Made by a program: the position numbers and the translations under genes. A stretch of 64,000 nt of DNA from Oscillospiraceae bacterium (GTDB taxonomy: Bacteria; Bacillota; Clostridia; Oscillospirales; Oscillospiraceae), in assembly GCA_017622995.1 (NCBI GenBank), contig JAGAQA010000059.1, positions 1 to 64,000 on the forward strand. Direction: 5' to 3'. Below, piece after piece: positions 1 to 7,733 of the stretch. Under the pieces are notes generated by a model. It saw only the letters and a program-made list of their open reading frames with translations. It did no database searches and had not been told where the DNA came from. How positions within the stretch are numbered: position 1 is the first letter of the stretch; each line of letters starts with the position of its first letter.

Positions 1-506
1 AGATACCCGAACCGGGTATCTGCTTTCTTGGTATCGTGGAGGACCCGAACCCATCAAATTGGACAGTCCGGTGGACTGTCCATCGGCGGCGGCTGGACGA
101 CGCCGACACCATAATGTAATCGAGTCCGGTCACCGGCACCAGAAACGCCCCTTCGGGGCTCAGATAAGAGATAATGGATAATAGCGAATAGATAATAGAT
201 TTTTTGACGCAGTTCGTTGCGTTTTCTGTACTATTCTCTTTTATCTATTATCTCTTATCTAATGTCTGCTGAATAAGCCGTCAATGCGGCTTATTCTCAC
301 ACCGAAGGTGTGTAATTTCAAAAAATGGCTCTTTTTAACCATTTTTTGAAATTCAGACAGCAATCAATGCGTAGCTTTTCCTGCATGGCGAACCATGCAG
401 GAAAAGCAGATGCAAGGGTTTTGTGGCCAAAGACGCAAAATCCTTGCGTCCGAATAACGCAAAGATTGCCGGAAAGCCTTGGCTTTCAAGGCTTTTTGCG
501 TTATTC
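1..506. repeat. array of about nine consecutive stem-loops
   Basis: This stretch is a chain of inverted repeats rather than a gene. Arms seen: 1-9/13-21, 60-69/73-82, 147-151/155-159 (TTC loop), 162-175/247-260, 271-280/287-296, 298-303/307-312, 314-328/339-353 (15 bp), 374-388/393-407 (15 bp, CGAA loop), 412-423/436-447 (one G-T pair) and 452-463/495-506 with an inner stem 474-480/488-494. Nearly all are perfect. Short open frames across the region only translate the palindromes and have no ribosome binding site. It lies downstream of recQ and could be a structured RNA, a cluster of palindromic intergenic repeats or recombination debris. Positions 507-743 hold nothing I recognise. Confidence 0.75.
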
Positions 507-743
507 AGTACGCATTATCTATTCTCTAAAAGGGCTTCAGACATACGCCAGGACAGCGTCACAGAGAGAACCAGTGAATTTTCTAAGAAGAATCCTGCAT
601 CTAATACTATGTTTCAATGGAAAGTAGTCTTTCAATTGAAACGGCATCGCTTGATCGCGTTGCCGAATCTGTCACGTAGCGGCAATTGTGTCTTATCAAA
701 GTACAAATTTGCTTTGATTTTCTTATAGGCAATTCTGACTCAT

Positions 744-2588
744 TCATATTCCTGAATCAAATCCACCGTCCATATATTTCTTTATTGCTGTAAGAAACCT
801 TTGTCCGTAACGCTCGGCTTTAAATTTTCCGACACCTGACACAGCAAGAAACTCCGCCATGGTGACGGGGGCTTTTTGCGCCATATCCTTCAGTGTGGCA
901 TTTGAAAAGACGATGTATGCCGGCATATTTTCCTCTTTGGCCAGGGTTAGACGGAGGGCCTTCAGTTCTTCCAGAAGGCCTGCTGTGTTTGGATTGGAAG
1001 AGGCGTCTTCTTTTCTGGACTTCTCACGTTTTTTCTTCCGCACCAGCATTTTGACCTTTTCTCCGTGAAACAGCACCTCCCGGGCCTTGTCTGTCAGATT
1101 TAAATCTCCGCGATCCGGATGCGTCATGATGTAGCCCTGATTTTCCAGCGCGGAAATCATCTCCCGAATTTCTGCTCTTGGGACGTGATTCATAAGGCCA
1201 TAGGTGGAAAGCCTGTCAAGCCGCAGCTCCTTGATGCGCTTTTCTCTGCTTCCGTGCAGGACACGCACCACAAGTGTTATCCCCAGGGAATAGCCAAGCT
1301 GCTCGTGGATACGGTAAATACAGGAGAGAATCATTTTTGCGTATTCGGTGATGTCCCGCTGCTCTGCTGTGGATTCGCAGTTGGAGCAGTTGCCGCAAAG
1401 CTGCGGGTGCTCTTGCCCGAAGTATTCCAGAATGTAGCCCCGCAGGCAGTGACTTGTGTTGCAATAGCCAACCATGGCATCCAGCCGGATGAGCGCCTTT
1501 TTTACAAGATTGCTGCGTTCTTCCTCGGAAAGCTCCTCGTTTTCTGTGGGATGCTGAATGAGGAATTTTGCCGTTCGGATGTCTGACGGAGAATAGAGCA
1601 GAATGCAGTCCGCGTTTTCCCCATCTCGCCCGGCCCGTCCTGCCTCCTGATAGTAGCTTTCGATGCATTGGGGCATATTGTAGTGGATGACATAGCCCAC
1701 ATTGGATTTGTCGATGCCCATTCCGAAGGCGTTTGTTGCAACCATTACCTTGCAGCGGTCATAGACAAAATCGTCCTGGTTGGTATGCCGCTCCTCCTCG
1801 GACAGCCCTGCATGGTATCTGGTTGCGGAAATGCCCTTGTTTTGAAGCATTTGACAGACTTTTTCCACTTCTTTTCTGGTGGAGCAATAGACGATACCGC
1901 ATTTTCCCGGTCTGGCTTCAATGAAGTCCAGCAAGGCCAAAGGCTTGCTCTTGGGCTGCACAACCGCAAACCGAAGATTGGGCCTGTCATACCCGGTGAT
2001 GATCCTGAGTGGATTCTGCAGTCCCAAAATACGTTCCACATCATCCCGAACTTCCTGTGTGGCGGTTGCCGTAAACGCAGAAACAACCGGTCTGACTTTC
2101 AGCAGCTTGAGAAAATCCGCAATTCGCAAATAACTGGGTCGGAAATCCTGACCCCATTGGGAGATACAGTGGGCTTCATCCACGGCTACCATGGCAATTT
2201 TCAGATTGCTGATCGCAGCCAGGAAGCTTTCCGTCAAAAGCCTTTCAGGGGCGATATAGATGATTTTGTATTTTTTCTGCTGAATATTTCTCAGCACAAG
2301 CCGAATCTGTTCCGCTGACAGGGAGCGATTGACGTATGCCGCGGAAACACCCATATTTTTCAGCGCTGTGACCTGGTCTTTCATTAGTGAAATGAGTGGA
2401 GACACCACCAAGGTGATTCCCTCCAGCATCAGTGCCGGAATCTGATAGCACAAACTCTTTCCGCCGCCGGTGGGCATGATTCCAAACACATCTCGTCCTG
2501 ATAGCTGCGCGTCAATCAATTCCGCCTGCCCGCTGCGAAATGCTGTATATCCAAAATATCGATATAAAACCTCATATTGATCCTGCAT
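744..2588 (-). CDS. recQ: ATP-dependent DNA helicase RecQ
   Basis: RecQ unwinds DNA 3' to 5' in recombination and fork repair. The protein (about 614 aa, normal for bacterial RecQ) shows in order Walker A (TGGGKS, near residue 45), the DEAH box, the RecQ motif (HCISQWGQDFRPSY), helicase motifs IV-VI ending QEAGRAGRDG, an RQC zinc-binding region with four cysteines (CRGY...CGNCSNC, near residue 370) and a C-terminal HRDC domain. The start chosen at 2588 has AAGGAG 9 nt upstream; an in-frame ATG at 2654 would add 22 unconserved residues. It is monocistronic. Confidence 0.95.
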   Translation of the reverse strand: MQDQYEVLYRYFGYTAFRSGQAELIDAQLSGRDVFGIMPTGGGKSLCYQIPALMLEGITLVVSPLISLMKDQVTALKNMGVSAAYVNRSLSAEQIRLVLRNIQQKKYKIIYIAPERLLTESFLAAISNLKIAMVAVDEAHCISQWGQDFRPSYLRIADFLKLLKVRPVVSAFTATATQEVRDDVERILGLQNPLRIITGYDRPNLRFAVVQPKSKPLALLDFIEARPGKCGIVYCSTRKEVEKVCQMLQNKGISATRYHAGLSEEERHTNQDDFVYDRCKVMVATNAFGMGIDKSNVGYVIHYNMPQCIESYYQEAGRAGRDGENADCILLYSPSDIRTAKFLIQHPTENEELSEEERSNLVKKALIRLDAMVGYCNTSHCLRGYILEYFGQEHPQLCGNCSNCESTAEQRDITEYAKMILSCIYRIHEQLGYSLGITLVVRVLHGSREKRIKELRLDRLSTYGLMNHVPRAEIREMISALENQGYIMTHPDRGDLNLTDKAREVLFHGEKVKMLVRKKKREKSRKEDASSNPNTAGLLEELKALRLTLAKEENMPAYIVFSNATLKDMAQKAPVTMAEFLAVSGVGKFKAERYGQRFLTAIKKYMDGGFDSGI

Positions 2589-2739
2589 TGTATCAAACTC
2601 CTTGGAAAAATGTGGAGCAAAGACAACTGTATATTCTTCTTTCGTTTTATTCAAATTATAAAATCAAGCAAAATAAATGTCAACAATTCCAGCTCTTTTG
2701 TAAAAAGAAACGTAAACGGTCAATGCTTAAAAAGGCAGA

Positions 2740-2760
2740 GCACCGCCAAGCTGGCGGTGC
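2740..2760. terminator. GC-rich hairpin upstream of recQ
   Basis: Perfect 8-bp stem, GCACCGCC at 2740-2747 pairing with GGCGGTGC at 2753-2760, in the region between recQ and the decayed segment that follows. No clear T-run follows on either strand, so its role as a terminator is an inference. Confidence 0.4.
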
Positions 2761-2769
2761 CCTGTGCGG

Positions 2770-2910
2770 TTACTTACTGGCTTTTCCCTGCCTTTTTTCC
2801 GATGCTTCCGCTTCACGCTGAGCCAGCCACTCCCGGAACTCCCGCTGGTCTTCTTCGCTTTCGTAGTAGGCAAGGATGTCCGGCAGGATGCACCGGGAGA
2901 TTTGTTGCTG
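2770..2910 (-). pseudogene. remnant of a small charged protein
   Basis: An open frame whose last ~46 residues look like a natural protein end: ISRCILPDILAYYESEEDQ followed by a basic/acidic helix. The sequence upstream of it in the same frame (to 3024) looks like translated noise and lacks a ribosome binding site. I remember similar short proteins in mobile elements of Clostridia, but cannot confirm that here. It is best read as the 3' remnant of a lost gene in a decayed stretch (2589-3069) that otherwise shows only a hairpin. Confidence 0.3.
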
Positions 2911-3069
2911 ACGGCATGGCTCCCTTCTTAAGAAACGGAAAAAGCAGGCGCTTGTCAAGCCACGGCTTGACTGCGTCAGCCGGGTAAACACGGTGGTGAT
3001 GGATTTCTTTGTCTGCAACCACACCTGCTATTACGTCCGAAAACGGCCCTAGCCGCACCAACAAACCGA

Positions 3070-3387
3070 ATGGCCCTGCTGCTGGCCCTGGAGGACCTGC
3101 GGCAGCTGCCGAAGGAAGAAAAGAAAAAGGGCAACAAGGCAGCAGAGACCTTGCTGGTGCTTTCCATGTTCTTTTTCCTGTTTGCCGTTTCCATGCAGCA
3201 AAATGGGGTGCTGCTGGTGGCCAGCGTGATCGTGATTATCAATACGGTCATCTATTTCAGCGGCATTACCAATCCCTACAGCAATGTGACCCGTCAAATC
3301 AAAAAGAAGCTGAAAGCCTGCCCCAAGGTGGAAAGCTTTGCCCAGTGGCAGGCCAGCCATCCCGTGGATTCCGCCGGGGAAGACTGA
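3070..3387 (+). CDS. small putative membrane protein, possibly 5'-truncated
   Basis: Encodes up to 105 aa. A charged N-terminal helix with a KEEKKK stretch is followed by two hydrophobic segments (about residues 26-42 and 46-62) and a lysine-rich C-terminus, a plausible two-helix membrane protein. There is no Shine-Dalgarno sequence before the ATG at 3070, and the frame stays open upstream to at least 3001, so the original start may be lost. A hairpin with a T-rich tail follows at 3467-3491. I do not recognise the family. It may be a truncated survivor of the same rearrangement that left the remnant at 2770-2910. Confidence 0.4.
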   Translation: MALLLALEDLRQLPKEEKKKGNKAAETLLVLSMFFFLFAVSMQQNGVLLVASVIVIINTVIYFSGITNPYSNVTRQIKKKLKACPKVESFAQWQASHPVDSAGED

Positions 3388-3466
3388 ATCATCGCCTCCG
3401 GCTGTGGTCCTGTGGGAAAGAAAAGCGTTTCTGTAAAAAATCTTTCATTATATCCAGAGAAATGGA

Positions 3467-3491
3467 CTGCCTCACTGGCACAGTGAGGCAG
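3467..3491. terminator. intrinsic terminator hairpin
   Basis: Ten-bp perfect stem 3467-3476/3482-3491 with a 5-nt loop. On the + strand it is followed by a T-rich stretch (CTTCTTTGTTTTT). It lies between a + strand small gene and the converging AraC gene, whose stop is at 3508, so it can serve both. Confidence 0.6.
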
Positions 3492-3507
3492 CCCCTTCTT
3501 TGTTTTT

Positions 3508-4473
3508 CTATGGATACAAGGTTGATTTTCTGTGAATCTCCCTGTGCATGGGTTCCAGCATCCGAAGCGCCTCCTGGGCAGAAAAGATATACTGGCTGTT
3601 TTGCTCCAGCTGCCGGAATTGGGAGGCTGGGAGTTTTCCGCCTTTGCGGTATTCCTTTGGGGTGCAGCCGTATTGTTCCAGAAAGGCCTGGTTGAAATAG
3701 CGCACATCCGAAAAACCGCTGCTGAGACTGATGTCCAGAATCCTGCGGTCTGTGGTAAAGAGAAGCCGGCAGGCATATTCAAACCGTTTCTGGTTCAGAT
3801 ATTCCTGAAAGGACATTCCCAGTGCTTCCTTGAAAAAATGGGACAGGTAGGTCAGCGACAGTCCTTCCCGCCGGGCAATTTCCCCCAGAAGCAGCTTGCG
3901 CTGAAAATTCTGATCGATATAATCGGTAATCGCCATGATGCGGTTTGCCCGCTGCTTGATAACGGAATAATCCTCGCTGTCCAGCAGATTCCAGGGAAGC
4001 GCTCTGTGCAGCTGATCCATCAGAGAAGCGCTGAGGCTGAAGCAGTGAAATTCGTCATTGGGCTGCTGACGCAGGAAGCTGTAGGCCAATTCCACGCAGG
4101 TATCGCACAAAAGCCTGTAGGCTTCCCGGTTTTCTTCCAGCGCCTGCCGGAGATTGGGTTCGCCACGATAGCGGTAGTGGCTTCCGGGCGCCTGAAAGCC
4201 CTGGGTCAGCTTGGTGGAGAACTGAATGGCAATCAGCAGCGCGCCGTTTCCCTCGGAGGCAAATTCATGGGGCTCCATGCGGTTGACGAGATAGATGTCC
4301 CCTTTGGAAATGACGGAGGTCTGCTGCTGGGTACGCAGGGTGATTGCCCCATCCAGTACCAACCCCAGCTCCAGCTCACGGTGGATGTGGGTGACCCGCT
4401 CCTGAAGCCTCACCAGAAAAGCGGTAACGTGCTGCAAATGGCTGTGGGTAACCAATTCAAATTCCTTCGGCAT
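3508..4473 (-). CDS. AraC family transcriptional regulator
   Basis: A 321-aa regulator with an N-terminal cupin-like sugar-sensing domain (about residues 15-110) and a C-terminal AraC double helix-turn-helix domain (about 190-290, including LSLTYLSHFFKEALGMSFQEY and the GFSDVRYFNQAF signature). It is divergent from the isomerase-kinase-aldolase operon starting at 4695, with a 221-bp shared intergenic region, so it very likely controls that operon in response to its sugar. The last ~30 residues, after the HTH, are an unrecognised tail. Confidence 0.9.
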   Translation of the reverse strand: MPKEFELVTHSHLQHVTAFLVRLQERVTHIHRELELGLVLDGAITLRTQQQTSVISKGDIYLVNRMEPHEFASEGNGALLIAIQFSTKLTQGFQAPGSHYRYRGEPNLRQALEENREAYRLLCDTCVELAYSFLRQQPNDEFHCFSLSASLMDQLHRALPWNLLDSEDYSVIKQRANRIMAITDYIDQNFQRKLLLGEIARREGLSLTYLSHFFKEALGMSFQEYLNQKRFEYACRLLFTTDRRILDISLSSGFSDVRYFNQAFLEQYGCTPKEYRKGGKLPASQFRQLEQNSQYIFSAQEALRMLEPMHREIHRKSTLYP

Positions 4474-4694
4474 GGAAAAGTCCCCTTTCTTTGCTGTTAT
4501 TCTAGCGCATCCGGGTCTTTTTTACAAGAGAACAGGCCAAAAGAGCAGATCTAAAAAAGCAAATTAATCTGTTTTTTACAGCAAACATATGAAGGAATTC
4601 CAGGACAAAGAATGATAGACTACAGTTATAAGATAACCGAGGCAAAGAAGCCTCGGCTCAAACACTCAAAAACATCTTTTTGGAGGTATTTATC
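4474..4694. promoter_or_regulatory. divergent control region of the sugar operon
   Basis: The 221 bp between the AraC gene and the isomerase gene must contain both promoters and the regulator's operator. The visible structure is a hairpin, CCGAGGC 4637-4643 pairing with GCCTCGG 4650-4656, in the 5' leader of the isomerase mRNA. The Shine-Dalgarno TTGGAGG lies just before the ATG at 4695. I could not pick convincing -35/-10 pairs. Confidence 0.5.
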
Positions 4695-5726
4695 ATGTCT
4701 CAGTTCAAATTCTCTGTGGGCCCCTGGAATGTTCACACCGGTGCGGATTCCTACGGCCCCGAAACCCGTCAGCCCGTTGATCTGGAAACCAAATTCGCCA
4801 GGTTTGCGGAACTGGGCTTTTCTGCCGTTCAGTTCCACGATGACGATGCCGTACCCAATATGAACAACATGACTGAGGAAGAGATCAAGGCCTACGCCCG
4901 GGAAGTCAAAAAGCTGCTGGACAAGTACGGCCTCAAGGCTGAGTTCGTGGCTCCCCGGCTGTGGATGGACGAGCACACCAAGGACGGCGGCTTCATGAGC
5001 ACCAACGCCCAGGACCGGGAGTTCGCCATGTGGCGTGCCTACCGCTCCATCGACATTGCCAAGGAGCTGGGCTGTGACCTGATTGTTCTGTGGTTGGCCC
5101 GTGAGGGGACCCTGTGCGCAGAGAGCAAGAGCCCTGTCTGGGCTACCAGGCAGCTGGTCGATGCCATCAACAAAATGCTGACCTACGACGAGACCATCCG
5201 TGTCTGCATCGAGCCCAAGCCCAATGAGCCCATTGACCGCTCCATCTGCGGCACCATTGGCCATGTGATGGGCATCTCCGCCGCCACCATCGATCCCAAG
5301 CGTGTGGGCGGCAATCTGGAATCTGCCCACGCCGTGCTGGCCGGTCTGGATCCCGCCAACGAAATCGGCTTTGCCCTGGCCTTTGACAAGCTGTTTACCG
5401 TCCATCTGAATGACCAGAACGGCATCCGCTATGACCAGGACAAGTCCTTCGGCGTGGAAAATCTGCGGTCTGCCTTCAACCAGGTCAAGGTTCTGGTTGA
5501 GAACAAATTCTGGGAGAAGGGCTATGTGGGTCTGGATGTAAAGGCCATGCGTACCACCTCCGATGAGGACGGCTACGAGCATCTGAAAAACAGCCTGGCC
5601 ATTTTCCGGGCACTGGAGGACAAGGTCGCCAAGTATGATTACGAGTATGCAAACAAGCTGATCGAGGCCCGCAAGTTCGAGCATCTTGAGATGTATACCA
5701 TGAACCTGCTGATGGGTCTGGTGTAA
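4695..5726 (+). CDS. xylose isomerase family sugar isomerase
   Basis: A 343-aa TIM-barrel isomerase interconverting an aldose and a ketose using two divalent metals. It carries hallmarks of actinobacterial-type xylose isomerase: QFHDDD (catalytic His and Asp, near residue 50), EPKPNEP (metal Glu), HLNDQNG followed by YDQD, and GLDVKA near residue 280. The start at 4695 has TTTGGAGG upstream; an ATG at 4680 is too close to it. It is shorter than the ~390-aa type enzyme. Its stop overlaps the kinase start (TAATG), so the two are translationally coupled. The substrate is not fixed by sequence; with a ketose kinase and class II aldolase downstream, a pentose or 6-deoxyhexose would fit as well as xylose. 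Confidence 0.85.
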   Translation: MSQFKFSVGPWNVHTGADSYGPETRQPVDLETKFARFAELGFSAVQFHDDDAVPNMNNMTEEEIKAYAREVKKLLDKYGLKAEFVAPRLWMDEHTKDGGFMSTNAQDREFAMWRAYRSIDIAKELGCDLIVLWLAREGTLCAESKSPVWATRQLVDAINKMLTYDETIRVCIEPKPNEPIDRSICGTIGHVMGISAATIDPKRVGGNLESAHAVLAGLDPANEIGFALAFDKLFTVHLNDQNGIRYDQDKSFGVENLRSAFNQVKVLVENKFWEKGYVGLDVKAMRTTSDEDGYEHLKNSLAIFRALEDKVAKYDYEYANKLIEARKFEHLEMYTMNLLMGLV

Positions 5727-6835
5727 TGGCGGGCCGCAAAGTGATTGCTGCCGGGCATATCTGCCTGGACATCACCCCGGTTTTTTCCGCCCAACGAAAG
5801 GTAACCACGCCGGATGAGCTTCTCGTTCCCGGGAAGCTCATCCATATGGAGCCTGCTGATGTCCACACCGGCGGCAGTGTTGCCAATACAGGACTGGCGC
5901 TGAAAATTCTGGGAAATGATGTAACCCTCATGGGAAAGATCGGTGACGACGCTTTTGGCAAAATGATTGAGCAAATCCTGGCACAGTACGGTGCCGGTGG
6001 CCTTCTGGTAGACGCCAACAGCTCGACCTCCTATTCTGTGGTTCTGGCAATGCCCGGAATTGACCGGATCTTCCTCCATAACCCCGGTGCCAATGATACC
6101 TTCGTAGGCAGTGATATTCCCGAGGAAGCGCTTGAAAACGCGGTATTGTTCCACTTTGGCTATCCCCCTCTGATGAAACAGATGTATCAGAATGGAGGAG
6201 CGGAGCTGGCTGCAATTTTTGATCGCATGAAGGCAAAGGGCATTGCCACCAGCCTGGATTTCGCCGCCATTGACCCGAATTCTGAGGCAGGAACCGTGGA
6301 CTGGGAAGCTCTGCTTGCCAAAGTCCTGCCCTCTGTAGACTTTTTTGTCCCCAGCTTTGAAGAGCTGTGCTTTATGCTGGATCGGGAGTACTATGACCGT
6401 CTTGCCGCTTTGGGCGGAGATATGATCGACCACCTGGAGATGGACCGGGATGTAAAGCCCCTTGCCCGGAAACTTCTGGATATGGGAGCCCGGGCCGTCC
6501 TCATCAAGTGCGGCACCGCGGGGATGTACTACCGCACCGGGGACATGGCCGGTGTGGGTCCCAGGCTGGAACTGAATGTGCAGGCGTGGAGCCATCAGGA
6601 GGGCATCCAGCCCTGTTTCAGGGCCGACATTGTCCGCTCCGCCACCGGCGCGGGGGATACCAGCATCGCCGCCTTCCTCACCGGCATTCTGCGGGGAAAA
6701 ACACCACAGGAATGCGCCGCGCTGGCTGCCGCCGAGGGTGCCTGCGCCGTAACCGCCTACGATGCGCTGGGCGGTCTGAAGCCCATTGAAGAACTGGAAG
6801 CCAGAATCGCTGCCGGATGGCAGACCATGGCATAA
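5726..6835 (+). CDS. PfkB family carbohydrate kinase
   Basis: A 369-aa ribokinase/PfkB-fold sugar kinase. It shows the N-terminal glycine motif (HTGGSVANTGLAL near residue 50) and the C-terminal catalytic signature ATGAGDTSIAAF (near 305), whose Asp is the general base. It overlaps the isomerase stop by one base and is followed after 9 nt by the aldolase, so it probably phosphorylates the ketose made by the isomerase, giving a ketose phosphate for cleavage. Longer than typical (~310 aa) by an insertion around residues 225-245. Confidence 0.88.
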   Translation: MAGRKVIAAGHICLDITPVFSAQRKVTTPDELLVPGKLIHMEPADVHTGGSVANTGLALKILGNDVTLMGKIGDDAFGKMIEQILAQYGAGGLLVDANSSTSYSVVLAMPGIDRIFLHNPGANDTFVGSDIPEEALENAVLFHFGYPPLMKQMYQNGGAELAAIFDRMKAKGIATSLDFAAIDPNSEAGTVDWEALLAKVLPSVDFFVPSFEELCFMLDREYYDRLAALGGDMIDHLEMDRDVKPLARKLLDMGARAVLIKCGTAGMYYRTGDMAGVGPRLELNVQAWSHQEGIQPCFRADIVRSATGAGDTSIAAFLTGILRGKTPQECAALAAAEGACAVTAYDALGGLKPIEELEARIAAGWQTMA

Positions 6836-6844
6836 GGAGAGTAT

Positions 6845-7690
6845 ATGCTTGTTACAATGAACGACATCCTGTTGGATGCGAAAAAGGGCGGCTACGGCGT
6901 TGGCTTTTTCAACGCCGTTAATGTGGAAATGGCCCGGGCCATCATCGAAACCGCCGAAGAACTGCACGCTCCCGTGATGGTGGGTACCGCCGAGGTGCTG
7001 CTGCCCGCCACGCCCCTGGAACGAGTAGCCGAATATCTGATTCCCATGGCAAAGAAGGCCTTGGTGCCTGTGTGCGTCCACTATGACCACGGACTGACAT
7101 TCGGCAAGTGTATGGAGGCGCTGAAGCTGGGCTTCACCTCCATCATGTATGACTGCTCCACCGAAGACTATGAAACCAATATCGCCAAAGTCGCAGAAAT
7201 GGTCAGAATCTGTCACGCCATGGGCGTGACGGTGGAAGGCGAGCTGGGCCACGTTGGCGACAACGAGGGCGCAGGGAAGCTGGCTGACCCCAGCGCTTTC
7301 TTCACCGACCCTGATGTGGCAAAGGATTTTGCCGCAAAGACCGGCATCGATGCGCTGGCCGTAGCCGTCGGCAATGCCCACGGCGATTACAAGCTGCCTC
7401 CCAAGCTGGACTTTGACCGCATCAGCGCCATTTCCGGTTTTACCGGCCTTCCACTGGTGCTCCACGGCGGCAGCGGCTTAAGCGACCGTGACTTCCGGGA
7501 AGCCGTCAGCCGGGGCATCTGCAAGGTGAACATCTTCACCGACATCGACAAGGCCGGTAAGCGGGGCATTGAAAAGGGCCTCGCCGCCGGCGCCGGAACC
7601 ATGATGGGCCTGATTCCCTATGAAATTGAGGAGATGAAGGCCGTGGTTCGGGAAAAGCTCACCCTGTTCGGCTCCGTGAACCGAGCCTGA
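6845..7690 (+). CDS. class II ketose-bisphosphate aldolase family protein
   Basis: A 281-aa zinc-dependent aldolase of the fructose/tagatose-bisphosphate family. Visible motifs: YDHG (zinc His, residue ~81), EGELGHVG (zinc Glu), GNAHGDY (zinc His) and LHGGSG plus NIFTDI (phosphate and substrate loops). It should cleave the product of the upstream kinase to dihydroxyacetone phosphate and an aldehyde. Last gene of the isomerase-kinase-aldolase operon; AAGGAGAG precedes its ATG. It converges on the UvrA-like gene with a 43-bp gap. Confidence 0.9.
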   Translation: MLVTMNDILLDAKKGGYGVGFFNAVNVEMARAIIETAEELHAPVMVGTAEVLLPATPLERVAEYLIPMAKKALVPVCVHYDHGLTFGKCMEALKLGFTSIMYDCSTEDYETNIAKVAEMVRICHAMGVTVEGELGHVGDNEGAGKLADPSAFFTDPDVAKDFAAKTGIDALAVAVGNAHGDYKLPPKLDFDRISAISGFTGLPLVLHGGSGLSDRDFREAVSRGICKVNIFTDIDKAGKRGIEKGLAAGAGTMMGLIPYEIEEMKAVVREKLTLFGSVNRA

Positions 7691-7733
7691 GCGGTCCGCC
7701 GTCCGGGCGCTTCCCCAGGTCCTCCAGTTTCCC

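Noticed and set aside
325..728. Two overlapping ~100-aa open frames near the window start
   Set aside because: They translate the stem-loops of the hairpin array, have no ribosome binding site and look random.
5639..7465. 608-aa open frame on the minus strand
   Set aside because: It runs antisense through the isomerase, kinase and aldolase genes, whose products show clear family motifs; a GC-rich shadow frame.
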